From Gyrodactylus bullatarudis (lineage: Eukaryota > Platyhelminthes > Monogenea > Gyrodactylidea > Gyrodactylidae), in NCBI GenBank assembly GCA_012064415.1, contig SSNU01000104.1:124001-188000 (forward strand): 64,000 nt of DNA, given 5' to 3'. Every line of letters starts with the position of its first letter. Positions within the stretch are counted from its first letter, which is position 1. The notes under the pieces were generated by a model that saw only the letters and a list, made by a program, of their open reading frames with translations, was not told the DNA's origin and made no database searches. Below are positions 1 through 13,007 of the stretch, piece by piece. The translations under genes and the position numbers were made by a program.

Positions 1-1779
1 CCGCCTGTAAATTTGTTTAAATAATCTTTGAGCTATTTCAAAATCAATTCCATTATGTCTGGTTGAGTCAACCTTTGAAATGTTTGAAACAAAATCTTAG
101 AAATTTTGAACGTTCTCAATGCTCTTCAAGTTTAGATTTTCATTAAAAATGTCTTAATCTTTCATATTAAAAATCCAATAAATTTAAAATATTGAATAAA
201 ATTTATAAAATCGAAATTAAAAATAATAAACATTCAAAATTTGAATCTTTACAAAGTTTTGTTTATTTATTACCAGAAGCATTCTAAGAGTTGAATCAGT
301 CAGGCATGGGGGAATGATTTCGAAAGATTTACACACGAAAGTACTACACACTGATTTGTTTAACGAATATTGAAGAAAGTATCAATAGTTTTTATTCAAT
401 TTTTTTACAAATTTAGTATGATCAGAGTGTCAACATTTTTGAAATACTCAACGAAATTAAAATTGATTGATTCAATTTGAGACCGCCATACAAGACTTTG
501 GTTTTAGAAAAATTATAACAAATACATCATCCCCTATTACCTACAGCTATGATAGGTAATTTCAAAATATGAAATTGAATCTATGCCAAGAAATCTATTC
601 ATTCTTTTCTTTGTATTCCTAGTACAGTAATTGAATATGCATAGAAAAAAGATAAATTACATCATCTATTCTACTTTCATTCATCTCTGTTAAAATGTTA
701 TTCATGCTTTTTCTATTCATTGAACATTAAAAATTCAACAACAAGCTACCTCCCTTGTCAAGGAACAAGCTTCAAACTTTAATCATTTTTTCTTAGAATT
801 CCTTCTGTATACCTCTTAAAGACCAACAAGGAAGAAATGAAAATCAAAAAGGATAAATTACTACTCCATAGCAAAGTAATTAAATTCATTAACACTCCCA
901 TTTTTACAACTTCCTCTCCGAAGGAAAAGGAATAAAATCAAATCTCTTGATTTTTGATTATACAGTAGAAAAATTGCTAAAGAGAAATCTGATATCTTAA
1001 ATGACCACGTAGTGAATAATAACCCTTTAGGATGAAATTTATATTTTTTCTTTCAAAAAAGACGGTTTTTTTTATTGCCTTTTTCCGTCATTTTTGCATG
1101 ATATGGGCTTCATAAATAGCTGTGTCTCTCTGTCAAATTTAATAATATTTTTTGTGTATTTAAAATTCATCATGCTAGAAAGAAATTAGACTCTCACACA
1201 TCTGATAGGTCTAGAGTTTGAATTAAACAAATAACCAAAAGAAACTTATTGATTGAATATTCTATTTTTATTTGAACGAAACTCATTATTTCCAAGAGTG
1301 AAGAAATGCTTCTACCAAGTCTAAATCCTATTTTCATTATTCTCTAGCAAACTGAAACAAAAACTTTGCTACCATTTTTCTCAAATTATATTCCTTCTTA
1401 TGAATAAACGAGAAAAATTTTTAAACTTGATCATCACGAAATGTAACCAAACTTTTAATTCGGTTTATAACTGTAATGAATTCAATAAAAAAAATTCTTG
1501 GAATAATCCCAAAGCAATTGTCATTGAACAATATTTCCGTTGAGAAAATTTGTAATTTTATCAGCAAAATAAATGTAACATTGAATGAATAATTTGTGAA
1601 AATTTTATCTGAATGTGATAATAATCTACAAATTCCATTACTATTATAATACGTTGGCCTAACTTGTTTTTATTTAGTTGGCTATTTTCACTCGTGTTTC
1701 GGTTAACCCTTCCAGTGTCGATAGGCATAAACGTCTATTTTTCTATATTTTCGAACTTTTTTAGTTTATTAGTTCAAAT

Positions 1780-2570
1780 TGAAGCCCAAATTACCGACAG
1801 TTACCCCATTTTCGAGAGATTTTAAGTTATCGAAGTTTCATTTAAAGTAAGTGACCCAGCTCAAAACAAATGTTAAAAAACATCTATCCGACGAAATTTC
1901 ATTGATTTTAAACTACTGAAAATTCTTGATGATAACATCGAGAAATCTGTGAATAGATTCTCAACTTCATATCAATTAGCTTTATATATAAAAATTTTAC
2001 AGAACATTATAGAATACGGAGAAAAAAAATTTGGAAAAGTAGCGTCAAATTCCCATTTTTTGAGCTTTGAGTTGAAAATTTTTGTTGATTTAAATGTGAG
2101 AGAGTGATCAAAAGTTGATTCATAGGATCACAATTAGTCAAAGAAATTAAATATGCTGAATCTAGTTCTAAGAATCACCTTATAATCGTGTCAAAAACAA
2201 ATTTTGATTTTTTCATTATTTTCCCTACTTGAAAGTAAATGAAATTAGATATTTCAAGATCCTAGAAAAATGTCGAATTTATCAAACTTTTTATTATGAT
2301 CATCGGTTTTTTTTGTCTTACTGTGATCCTATGAATCAACTTTTGATCACTCTCTCTCACATTGAAATCAACAAAAATTTACAACTCAAGACTTCAAATT
2401 AGCTGTAGTTTCCTTAAAAATTGATTTTTCTGAATTTTTTTCTCTGTACCGTGAAAGAGGGCCTCATGATTTAGATTCCAAAAAATATCGATCAAATTCG
2501 ATTTCTTGATGAAAAAATAAGAATTTTGTAAAAATCATTAATTCCCATCTTTATATTAACTAGGTGTAGC
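1780..2570. repeat. Foldback/MITE-family copies with a large inverted repeat
   Basis: About 1780-1985 matches the inner part and right end of the foldback family found at 26105-26776 and ends in the shared terminus CTTCATATCAATTAGCTTT. About 2030-2570 forms a second unit. The segment near 2078-2140 (GTTGATTTAAATGTGAGAGA, TGATCAAAAGTTGATTCATA) returns inverted near 2325-2390, so the single strand could fold into an imperfect stem. It ends near 2560 with an AACTAGGTGTA terminus shared with the copy at 30165. No transposase is present, so this looks like a non-autonomous element. Confidence 0.6.
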
Positions 2571-4501
2571 TGTTATGACAAAAGAATACTCAATGCATTC
2601 GGTCTAGCCATGGTTTATTCTCAATTTTTAAACTGTTTTACTATAAAAGGAGAGTTTCTCACAAACAATAAAAACATATTCTTTATATCAAGAAGCGTAA
2701 AAAATTCAAGCTCCTTACTTTCTTTCATATGTACTCTTGCGTAAAGAAAATGATTTTACATGCCTAGAAGTTGGCATGCACTACCTCACACATGCAGAGA
2801 AGCATTTTCGACATGTTTCCTTTTTATCTTCGAAAGAATATACTTCGTTCTTCACTTTTATAAGCTATTATCTAGTCAAAATATTTTGAATGAGACGTAA
2901 AAATTTCCTCAGTTGAGCAAGTGAAAATAAAATCTCCAAAAACTATTATTAACAGTAGAAATAAGACAAAATTTCATCTGACTTACTCAAATTCTATTTC
3001 TCCAAAACATTGGTTGATCATCCAGTAAGCAAGCCTTGATTTCAAAGGGATAATTCATATTTTTATTATTTTCAATGACTATCACAAGATGGCTGGAAAT
3101 ATTTTGGGAAATTTATCTCCAGAGTTTCATCTAAATGCTTGCAATATTATTTTTACAGAACATAGATCATCGATAAAGATCTCGCCTGATACATTCGTTC
3201 CATTCTCAATGAATTTTCAAATGGATCTTACTTTGAAGAAAAAAGTTTGCCTCCATTGATGATTTGGTTTATTGTCTACACTTTTATCTTTCAAAATAGA
3301 CAAAAAGTAAACGTATACTTGATTCCAAAGCCCTGATATTGATTGGTCACTTACAAGTAGACCTAAATAAAACAGGTTTTATAAGAGTGCCTTAAAACTT
3401 TTAAGTTAAAAGGGAAGGTTTTATGTTCTTTTAAATAAGGCCTGAAATTCCTTGTAAATTTTACGCTCTAATTTCTTTAGCCATTGAGTCTAGGTTCCGA
3501 ATGTATTACCCGTAAAGGTGTTACGTCATGCGTTTTCTTACCTCGCCAATTCAGTTTATTGTTTTAAAGATCATTTAAAAGTTTGAATTGTATAATACTT
3601 CAAGCCCCAGTGGTCTTACATGAGATAGGTAACTTTCTCAAGCCATAATTCTGTTATAAGGAAACGGAAAATAATTTATTGACCCCTTTTCTGAACGAAG
3701 AACTAGAATTCTTACGAATGAACTATGACTTATTAAGCTAAAATATTTTATTGGGAAGTTGTGACAATTGAAAAAATATAAAGAACGTTTTTTTGAAAAA
3801 CCACTTAATGAGATCGAAGAGAAAAAAAGAAAGAAACCATACTCATAGAATTCGAAAATCTGATTACCCAGAAGTCATTTCTTAAAAGTTGGTTTTTGAA
3901 AAAAAAATGCAAAATTGTTATCAGCGTATTCTAAAACCATACAATATTTCCAATCTCAGCGATGTACCATGAAAAAATCAATCATTTCTCAATCCTATCC
4001 CAGAAATATATTTACTAAAAGTGCTCCCAATAACAATAGGGTCTTTGAATAGATACTATAAAATTGTTTTGTTTTCTCGCTAGCCAAATTATCATAGTAA
4101 ATTGATTAATTGAAGTACAATGACCACACCAGTGTAAATCCTTTCATCTACGAGATTTCCTATTCAAATTTCATCTAAGTCTAAGCCAGAGTGATGCAAA
4201 GTTGCCTGATCAACTCATTCAGGATATATATTAAGCTATGTATAATGGGAAAGAGGATTCCAAATGTAATGTACATATCTTTGCTGTTGGTTAGTGAAGA
4301 GATGTAATACTATATAGTCGTGAATTGATTTTCTATTAAATTACATAGAAATTAATGAATATGATCAGGGCGGAATTTCTTATTTGCAACTAATATTATT
4401 CTTGTTATTATTTAATCACGCTACTAGAAGAATCATTTATATTTAATACGATAGACGAATCCTCATTTCACGTATAAAAATAAAAATGCAAAGAGCTATG
4501 A

Positions 4502-6694
4502 TTAATTGTCTGTAAAGTGTTGAAAGAGGAATAAGTAGTTGTTTTCTCTTGGATCAGGTTGAATGGGGGGGTAATGGGTTGCCGGATATTCTGAGAGTAA
4601 ACCAACAAGAATGACATTGAATCCTACAAATAAGCACAAAGATATAGCACAGATCAAATTAGAAGTTGCTTCGGTAAAATTATGGTTGTTTTCGATGGAA
4701 AATTGAGCCCTGGTCAAATTATGAGATTACTAGAAAATATGGTACTTGAGCGGATAGTTGATTTTAAATGTATTTTTCAATCTTGTTACTAGTTTCACGC
4801 TTCACTTAAAGCTATAGTATCTAAAGATCATCCGTTGGAATATCTGAGTGATCATTGGCTGAAATCAGACTTGAAACTGTATTAGACAAGAGGGAGGATA
4901 TTCGGTGTAACTGATTCAGACCATTCGACTTCTTAAAAAAACTACTCTAAAATTTTGAATTTATTTTCAATAGTTTTAGAACTATTTTACTGATGCTGTA
5001 GTATAATAAGACTGACAGGCCTATTATTCCTCTATTTCCTCCAAGTCTTGATTTTCTCAAGTTTTAAAGAGAACTGAGAAGAATCAAGATACTGTATTTA
5101 AAAAAAAATAAATTTCGAATGGGGGATTTACACGCTACAGTTTATAAATTAGTAGTTTTTCTTTGAAGGAGTGAATGAAGCACTCGAGATATTCAAATTT
5201 TAAATCTTGAAAAAATAATTAATGACTTGATACTTTAGTTGAAATGATTAATGAGTTACCATCCTCTCTCCAAGATTTAATGATGCGTGGAATTTATCCA
5301 GAAAAGAAAAAATTTAAATTTGTTGCAACATTTGAGATTTTATCAACAAAAATTTTTCCCCTTTAATTGGAATGCTCAAAGAGGGAATTCCTCTAAAAGC
5401 TTTGCTTTCAAAGACAAAAGATGAATTGAAAGGTTTTGGAATATCTTGGTTTAATCTACTAATCACATTTGATCATAATTGTACCCCTTTCAGTAATTTT
5501 AGCGCTGTATTCGTTTGCTGGACTCGATTCCACCTATAAAAGGTATAAAAATTTCTATTCTAATGTTCTCAAATTTAATTGATAGTTTTATTCAGAATTA
5601 TTAGTTCTAACTTTATTAATTTTCGCCAAAAAATTTCTTCAAAGATATCGAGCAAAAGTATTCTAGTTTCTGGCATGAAAAATATGTCTAAAACTAAATT
5701 TTGATCATTTTAATGCTTCTGTTGTAGCCACTTTATGAAGAGGTTCTAGACTATATCATCCGAATGGCATCTTGAATATTATTCAATCAGGTAGTTTTTT
5801 TGCTTTTGAAATCTTTTGATTTCACGCATATTGCCTGATTAAATCATTCATTTCAAAAAGATTCGAATATTTTCACATGTAACAGTTGATTCTTTTCTTT
5901 TATTCACATACAATCATTATTTGTAAGAATATCTTATATAATTCCTGCTCTTTTTTCTCTAAAATGTCTCTAACTAAATCTGTACATCTGTTGGTATGCG
6001 TGTAAAATGCTCTAGCAAAATGATGAAACTTCCTTTCTCCAGCAATGCCATGCCATTTGTATATACCTGAATGAATAATATTCATTGAATAATAAGTTTA
6101 TGATGACTTTTAATTTTGAAGATGGCTATTTGGTAACATGAGAGAACGACAATGGTTTAAAACAACCGAAGATGGGGTACAAAAAAATGGAATTTTTTTA
6201 AAAATTACCTTTGTTTCAGAATGCTTAGAATAGAATTTTTTAAACTTTCCCTGTTTTTGTTAAATTTACTCGATTCTGAATGAAAAAATTATTAGAAAAC
6301 GTTCAGAATTATAAAATTTCCAAGATTTTGTTAATTTGAAGCATTAAAAATGTTTCTATTTTTCATCGATTTCGTTATCTCTGAAACTTTCTCAAGCTTA
6401 ACCCGGATCCGTGGATATGTATCCTTAGTTTAGAAACTTTCTGATTCTTAGAGACCCAACTTTGTATCGACAGCATTTAATTCTATATCCCTAAATAATA
6501 TGAATTATCTGATTGGGAAATCTTGACTGATCTCAATCTGATCAACAAAAAAGTCTTTAGCAAACATGTTTCATGAGTTAGACGGTTATGAATTAGATTC
6601 AACCCTGAATTACAAGTGAAAGATCCAATTTCTTAACCTCATCCCTTGTGCCGCAGCCATGTACACAAACCTATATTTTTCTTACACTCTATAT
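4502..6694 (-). other. Unassigned coding-like patches (possible exons of a nested gene)
   Basis: Several minus-strand patches look more protein-like than their surroundings. At about 6693-6618 a patch reads VCVHGCGTRDEVKKL. At 6070-5928 a patch after a TTCATTCAG acceptor reads IYKWHGIAGERK, then FARAFYTHTNRCTDLVR, before a GTATGT donor. At 4936-4826 a 36-codon frame after TTTTTTTAAG contains LNQLHRISSLLSNTVSSL and a stop. The phases of the last two agree (phase 0 at the junction). A separate frame at about 4711-4502 has an N-glycosylation-type NFT, a hydrophobic segment (LICAISLCLFVGFNVILVGL) and a proline-rich end, but does not join them in phase. I do not recognise a family. The patches could be decayed or chance frames. 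Confidence 0.25.
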
Positions 6695-9600
6695 TCTCCG
6701 TTCCTTTCTGATTTTAATGATTTTATAGTAAATATTTAGCTAGAAATTATTATATGATGAAAAATCTTTAGTTTAATTACCAATCAGTTGAATATTTCAA
6801 TCAATAAACCAATCAGTAGGATTATGTTAGTTTTTTTATAATGTATAAATGAATTTTATGCCAGAGTTATTTCATAATGTGAGTGATAATTAACTGTTTA
6901 GAGGGAGAATAAGAGCTAAAATACGATAAAACACTCATTCGAATATTACTCACAATATCAACATATCACGATATTTGTTGATACGTGAGAACTTGGGGAA
7001 ATCAATTGAACCTTTTAGGATTGCTAAATTTCCTATTCCTTCTTCTAATATGTTATAAAAATATCTTTATTTTATGTGAATATCGGATTCTTGCTCTCAG
7101 CCCTCTCGTACGCATTTGATTAGATCGAAAGATCTATTATTCACTGTATGAACAATCTCTTGAACTTTTATTTGAATCAATTGACCTCAGCTAAATTCCC
7201 CACTTCAAGTTTAGGTACTGGAGGAGAAAACATGATGGGAAAAGTAAAATTTCCCATATGTGAGAAGTCCCCGATCCCCCCTGCTTTTTTTCTAATGTGT
7301 GAATTCAAACAAAAACCCAGCAGAAAACAGAATAGGATCAGGTTACAATTTGTTTGCTTGCTACTTTTCTCTCTATCTTGTCCACAAAATTCATCATTTT
7401 TCACCCAAGGACTCAAATATTTACATTCTATTCTAATATAATGTTGAATTTTTTTCAAATTGAAAAACCATATTTACCATAATTAATGCAGAGTTGATGA
7501 AAATTTAAAGAGATTTTCTATTTTTATCACAATAGTGCAACACCATTTCAAGATGAAAATGTCATGAAGACCTATCAGAATATAATTAAAGCCAAGTTCA
7601 CTTTCTCTTCGAGTTTGGATTTACGTTCGCAAGCAAAGTGAGTCATGAATACAATTTTCAATTTTGTTAATGGACAAGATAGAACTCATGGCTGATAGTT
7701 AACAAAGTAAAGTTTATAGATATGAATTTGGGAGCTTTAAGAGAAAAAATTTTCTGATTTGAAAAGAAGTCTTTCTAAGATCAGAATTAGACAAGAGGAT
7801 AAAATTTGAAAAAATCCGATCTAATGATTCGCCTCATTATCGCCTGGGAGTTGAAAGTGGGCCTTATATTCTGGATTCCAAAACATCATTCGAATTCTTG
7901 ATGAAAATAGTTTTTGTAAAATTCATATCAATTAGCTTTTGAGTTGACGATGATATCGGTTTTAAAATGAGATAAGTCTTCCATTTTTGTAAATCAAAGA
8001 AGAAAGCGATGCCATGGTTTTCACGAATAATGCCTTTATTTCGGGCATACTCATCAGTTTGATACATGTCATATATATAAGGTTTTATACTTGAGCAAAA
8101 AAGTTTATTGGTTATTAAATACTTGTTACATTACAATTGGCTTGAACTTGTAACCAGGTGAGCATAGTGTGGTTTATCATATCGTTAAAATTAAAATTGG
8201 GTGCTATATGGCGTGTATCAAAAACTTTGACTTTACCAGTGACCAAAATTGAAATGATAAAATTCAAATAAGAATTATTTTATTTAAAATATTTGGTAAA
8301 AAAGTAAAATTTAACTAAACTTTTTCAGCTGAAATTTTGACTGTGGTCTAATAACTACAGTTGGGATATTTACTATCAAAATTACATTAGAATAGGTGAA
8401 TATAGGAACATTAATAACATGGCCATTGGCCAAGTGGTCGGGTACCTTTTTTAATCAAGAAACTATTAAACGTGTTGAGTATCTACTAGTCTCTTAGCTT
8501 TTTCAATCTAGAATGGAACAGCTACATGCTTTGATAATTTTTTCTTTGATTAAGGTTCAAAATTCATTCCATGAAAAGCTATGCTATAAAAATAAAGAAG
8601 AGCTGTAAAACTTGAACAAGTTATCTATTTATCCTTTAGCCTGTTCTTCTTTTTTTCATCGAATAAGGCCTAGATATTTCGTTTTTATTGGTTAATCAAA
8701 TTTACTTTTTCTGAAAGAAAGCTTTCTCAAATTCGGATTCTTTTACAGACCTGGATCTTTTAATTTCATTTTCTTGATGAAGCAATTGATGATGTTATGA
8801 TGCTTGTTGAAACCTAGATTTAAGCACTGAAAGAAATTAATTCTCAAAGGAAAACGTTTTATAAATTTTGAGTTCACACCAGAGATTTGGACGTCTTCTT
8901 TCTAACGTTTTCATATAATTTCTTTGAACTTTGCTCTTTAACTCACTATCATCTGGGAGTTGAATTTCTGTTTCTTGAACATTTTCACTACTATTTGAAA
9001 ATCAATGATATTTCTACACATCAAAATCCCTCAAAAATGATGTTTCTGAAGAAAATTTGGAAAATGACGCAGTAAGATTCATTGAAAAAACTTTTTTTTT
9101 CCAATCGAAATTTTGTACAAAATGCTTACTAACCTCCCTTAATTATTTAGTTAATAAAACAGATTGTTTTTAATCCATAATATTTCTGTACCATCATATT
9201 TATAACTAACAATTTTTTTCTTCGTAAGGCGTATACGCCAAGTTAAATTATTCATAACAGTAAATAGATTGAATGAATCTATCGTCTGATTTCCTTGATG
9301 TAGGAGAGTCGTTTGTAAAGATACTACTTTTTAGGGAGATAAGAGAACAGCTTATTTAACATTAACACACTCTCAAAGTTTGTCTACATCAATGATGCTA
9401 TCCAATTTCTCCATAATTTATACAAGTATATGCTCTCAAAATTTATATATTTATCATGGATGGAAAAACAGAGTCTGTCTCTGATGCCAGTTTTGCTTGA
9501 AAAGGAAAAAAAGATTTCCGTTGTCTAGAGGAACTCTTGTGTATTATTAATAATAGTTGTAAATTTATTCATTAATGTATTTTTCACTATTTCCTATTTG

Positions 9601-10807
9601 AATGAAATGATAATTTTTTTAAGCGGCAAACTATATACCGAAATCACTTCTAAGAAGGCAGTGAAATTACTTCAAAATTTTGATCAAATCTGGAATTTCA
9701 GTTTATGTATTAGAGAGAGACACTTTTCTTTTTGACACTTTCAATAGATTCTTTATGCTCCGTAATCGTGGTTTTGGATAACCGAATTTTAATAAATTTG
9801 GTTTTCTGATATTCATAAATCCCATTTCCCCTAAAATTTTTATTTTTTCTCAAATTGATTTTTTCAGGATGTATCAATACATTGTATTCAGATTCTGAAT
9901 TTAAGAATATACTGAATTAATTTGACGTGAAAATCTGATTGAAAAAATGATGGCGTAGATTTAAAAATTTGACATCTTCAATTGATATTGGGAATAGCTA
10001 AATAAAATTTGATCAAAAGAAGATTCTCATTCTCAAAATCTGTGACTTTTCTGTTGAAAGTGGACGATTTTCGACTCCGAAGCCTTTTATAAATCTAAAC
10101 TACTTCATTAGGGATTTATAGAATTTCTGTAAGGATAATTATGAGGGATGGAAATAAGGCTGAATTGTCTAATAAAATAAGAGGACGAGACAAGTATGCC
10201 TACATAAGTCTCTTCTTCTTGTAGACAAGAGAGATATACAGAGATATAGAGACAAGAAATAAGAATTCCATGTTTATACACTTACTTACAAGATGATTAG
10301 TTTCTTCCTCTGTGTACATAATAATATATCAGGATACTTACAACACTCATTGATTTATCCATGTTTACTCTTTTTCCTCTTGCCCATAACTATTTTCTCC
10401 TCTTTCAAGAATTATCACATGCAGAATCCATGGTTGAGCATGTAGTAGAATCATTTGAGGATGAATGTATTAAATTTATTTAATTCTTAAACAAAGCTGA
10501 AAAGTAGCTGAAATAATCTTTTTGTGTGTAGAGAAAGTAGATTAAAATTTTACAAACTGATTTTTCGACAAATAATTCAAATGTAGTAGTAAATTATTTT
10601 CAATGAATAATGAAGACGGAAAAAATTTCAAAAAAGTGCCTTGTAAAAATAGATTTGATAAAATATTCACGCATTCACTGAATACTATTCAGAGTCTAAA
10701 TGTTTTTATTTTTTAAAGAAATAAAAAATGAAGAAGAGGAAGAAGGTATATTTAAATTCAGTCATAAATTACGAGTCATAATTATAAAATTAAAATTCTT
10801 TCTTCAG

Positions 10808-11196
10808 AGATTTGATTTCAAAGTTGATCGTTTTTGAGCCTTCTAAACGCCTTGGTATGTTAAAGGTAAGTCTAATCATCTGACTCTGGTGAATTCGAAA
10901 TTTTTACTTTCATAATCTAATTTTTTCTAAGAATGGAGTAGAAGATATAAAGAGTCATCAATGGTTCAGTTCAGTAAATTGGTCTGATGTTATTTCCAAA
11001 AGATTAAAGGTAAACTACTTGAAAGTATTTTCGCGTAAATATTTTTTAAATACATGTTTATTTCATTTAGCCACCAATTAAACCAAAAGCACAGAGTGTT
11101 TCAGACACAAATTGTTTCGAATATTATGATGAAAAGGATATGAAGACAGTGAACTCTGCTAGCTCCAAGCATAGAAGTTTTTTCTCAGACTTTTAA
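10808..11196 (+). CDS. cAMP-dependent protein kinase (PKA) catalytic subunit, last three exons
   Basis: The three terminal exons lie at 10808-10865, 10932-11009 and 11071-11196, with introns of 66 and 61 nt and stop TAA at 11194-11196. They encode the end of the kinase C-lobe and the AGC C-tail. DLISKLIVFEPSKRLGMLKN matches the PKA pattern DLL..LL..D..KR.GNLKNG. It is followed by GVEDIKSHQWFSSVNW, PPIKPK, CFEYYDE and a terminal FSDF that corresponds to the FxxF hydrophobic motif of PKA (usually FSEF). Exon 1 starts with the last base of a codon, so upstream exons exist but are not visible, and the gene is partial at its 5' side. PKA-C is the cAMP-controlled Ser/Thr kinase of the cytoplasm and nucleus. 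PRKX-type relatives are the main alternative. The gene runs tail-to-tail with CDK1. Confidence 0.85.
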
Positions 11197-11589
11197 GAAT
11201 CCCCCGCATACAATCAGAAACCGAGTTACAATATAAATCTTATTTTTGTATAGAGCAATTTACCATTTATTACACGCAGAAGAAAAATTTCAAGATTTCT
11301 ATGGTAAAATACATGTAGAAAAGAATACTGAATAAAATAATGGTGATATATAAAAAATACCTTTTTATGAAAGTTTATTTTGAAAAACATTTTATATATT
11401 AATTAAATGTAAGCCGGTCATTGTTAATTCAATTCATGAAGACAACTACTGCACTAAGAATACAATTTTTAAAAATCTGAGTTTTAATAAACTATACTTT
11501 AGTGTTTACTTATTTAAATAATATATATTAGAAAGTTATTGTAATTACAATAAAAGATTATAGTCATTTCATCATTGCTTAAACAATGT

Positions 11590-12880
11590 TTAATAGTCGA
11601 TGGACATATCATTGCTAGTGGGATCTTTCTCCTTCGTTCTGAAGCACGAGCTGCCTTGGAGCCAGGTTTTGGGATCCAAATTCTGAATGTTGGATACGTC
11701 TGGATTCTATAGTATACAAAAGAAAAAAGATTATTAATTGGAAAGACAAGTATTTATTGAAGAATACTCCTAAATATAAAAAATCTAAATCAATTTCTCT
11801 TTACATTAAAAGCTTCAGCAATTTCTCGAGGTAATTCATCCGAGGGAAGTCCAATATATTCCTCGCCAATAGCAGGAACTTTGGTCTTGTCAAGGTCCTC
11901 GAAATACTTGTGAAGAAGCACATCTCTAGCGTTAATCCTTGTATTAGGGTTGTATGTCAACATTTTCTAAGGGAAAAGAGTTTCAATTAGAATATAAAGT
12001 ATAAAGAGTTTATAAATCACCCGTAGTAGGTCCATGGCTGTTTGACTGAATGCAACGGATATTTTTTCGTGTGTCTCAAGACGATCAGGCCATTTAGGGA
12101 AAGTAGGTCCCTGATAGTTTTGAAGAGACCTTAAAGTAGGCCAGGTCTCCTCATCTGGTGTGCCAAGAATTTTGAAGATGGCAAATAGCTGATCGATTTC
12201 GGAATCTCCCCTGAAAATGGCTTCAGAAATGGCTAATTCAATGAATATACAGCCCATTGACCAAACATCCAACGAACAATTGTACCTCTGGCAGCCTAAG
12301 AGAACTTCTGGTGCTCGATACCAAAGGGTGACTACTTCGTGGGTTAAAGGACGAATAGGAAGTCCGTAGGCTCTAGCCAAACCAAAATCAGCCAATTTTA
12401 CGACCATATTGACTTTGTCTACTAGAATATTCTGGGGTTTCAAGTCTCTGTGTAAAATTCGTCTCATATGACAATAAAGGAGTCCTTGCATCATTTGATA
12501 CATAAAATTTTGAACTATTGAAGAGTCCAACCGTTTACGACGATATGAGTCAAGAAATTTTTTCAAATCTTCGTTTACATATTCAAATACAAGATATAAT
12601 TTCCCGTTTTCTAGTATAACCTGTTCTAATCTGGAGGAAAGATTAATTGATAATTTACTAACGCAACAATATTTTTGTGCTTAAGCTCTTTTAACAATGC
12701 CATTTCTCGTATGGAGGTTGCCGGTACACCTTCTTCATCGTTTTCCAATCTGATTTTCTTAAGAGCTTTCATCTCTCCAGTAATCCTATTTTTGCATTGG
12801 TAAACAACGCCATAAGTACCTTCTCCAATTTTGAGACGTCTCTCAAAATCTGATAGAGCATAAGGTCCTCCTGCAGGCAT
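11590..12880 (-). CDS. Cyclin-dependent kinase 1 (cdc2) type kinase, complete
   Basis: Four exons: 12880-12663, 12630-12021, 11966-11805, 11706-11590 (introns 32, 54 and 98 nt), giving 368 residues. Visible motifs are the glycine loop GEGTYGVVY with the inhibitory Thr-Tyr pair, catalytic [18 protein letters not shown]-loop [13 protein letters not shown], and GDSEIDQLF followed by LGTPDE, the last two typical of CDK1. The cyclin-binding helix reads PATSIRE instead of the almost invariant PSTAIRE. The C-terminus continues about 50 residues past the usual end of the fold (after YFEDLD). The protein drives G2/M entry with a B- or A-type cyclin. CDK1 rather than CDK2/3 is inferred from these motifs. 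The first junction was fixed by requiring [13 protein letters not shown] to be continuous; it needs a GTTAGT donor. The gene starts 127 bp from PPM1G, head-to-head. Confidence 0.88.
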
Positions 12881-13007
12881 TGAAATTTAAGCGCTGGTTT
12901 TTAGTGTGAGTAAATTTTAATAAAACAAATCTTGAATATTCAAAATTATTTTGTTTAAAATGAAATATAAAAAGAGTCACAATTAAATTTGAAAAACACA
13001 ATTAAAC
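12881..13007. promoter_or_regulatory. Divergent promoter interval between CDK1 and PPM1G
   Basis: Only 127 bp separate the start codons of the minus-strand CDK1 gene and the plus-strand PPM1G gene, so both 5' UTRs and core promoters must overlap or share elements here. The interval is very AT-rich. I see no convincing TATA box or Kozak-type element beyond an A-rich run before the PPM1G ATG (AATTAAACATGG). Confidence 0.5.

Larger units (their letters stand above)
1..10807. other. Long stretch without an identified gene; probable upstream intron of the PKA gene
   Basis: No recognisable protein family is seen in either direction. The next plus-strand exon (10808) starts in the middle of a kinase C-lobe, and no exon for the rest of the kinase was found here, so this stretch is most simply one long intron, with the 5' exons lying outside the window. 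It contains foldback repeat copies (about 1780-2570, 7800-7990, 8880-9070) and some minus-strand coding-like patches, described separately. The remainder is low-complexity AT-rich DNA in which I see nothing specific. Confidence 0.45.

Noticed and set aside
8030..8060. CTGATGA followed by GAAA on the minus strand, a second hammerhead-like core
   Set aside because: Stem II would be one base pair and no stem I or III pairing is possible, unlike the candidate at 35271.
8887..9075. Small frame with LGVEFLFLEHFHYYLKIND
   Set aside because: The same reading recurs in several foldback copies (24973-25194, 40399-40584); it is the repeat's inner sequence and not a gene.
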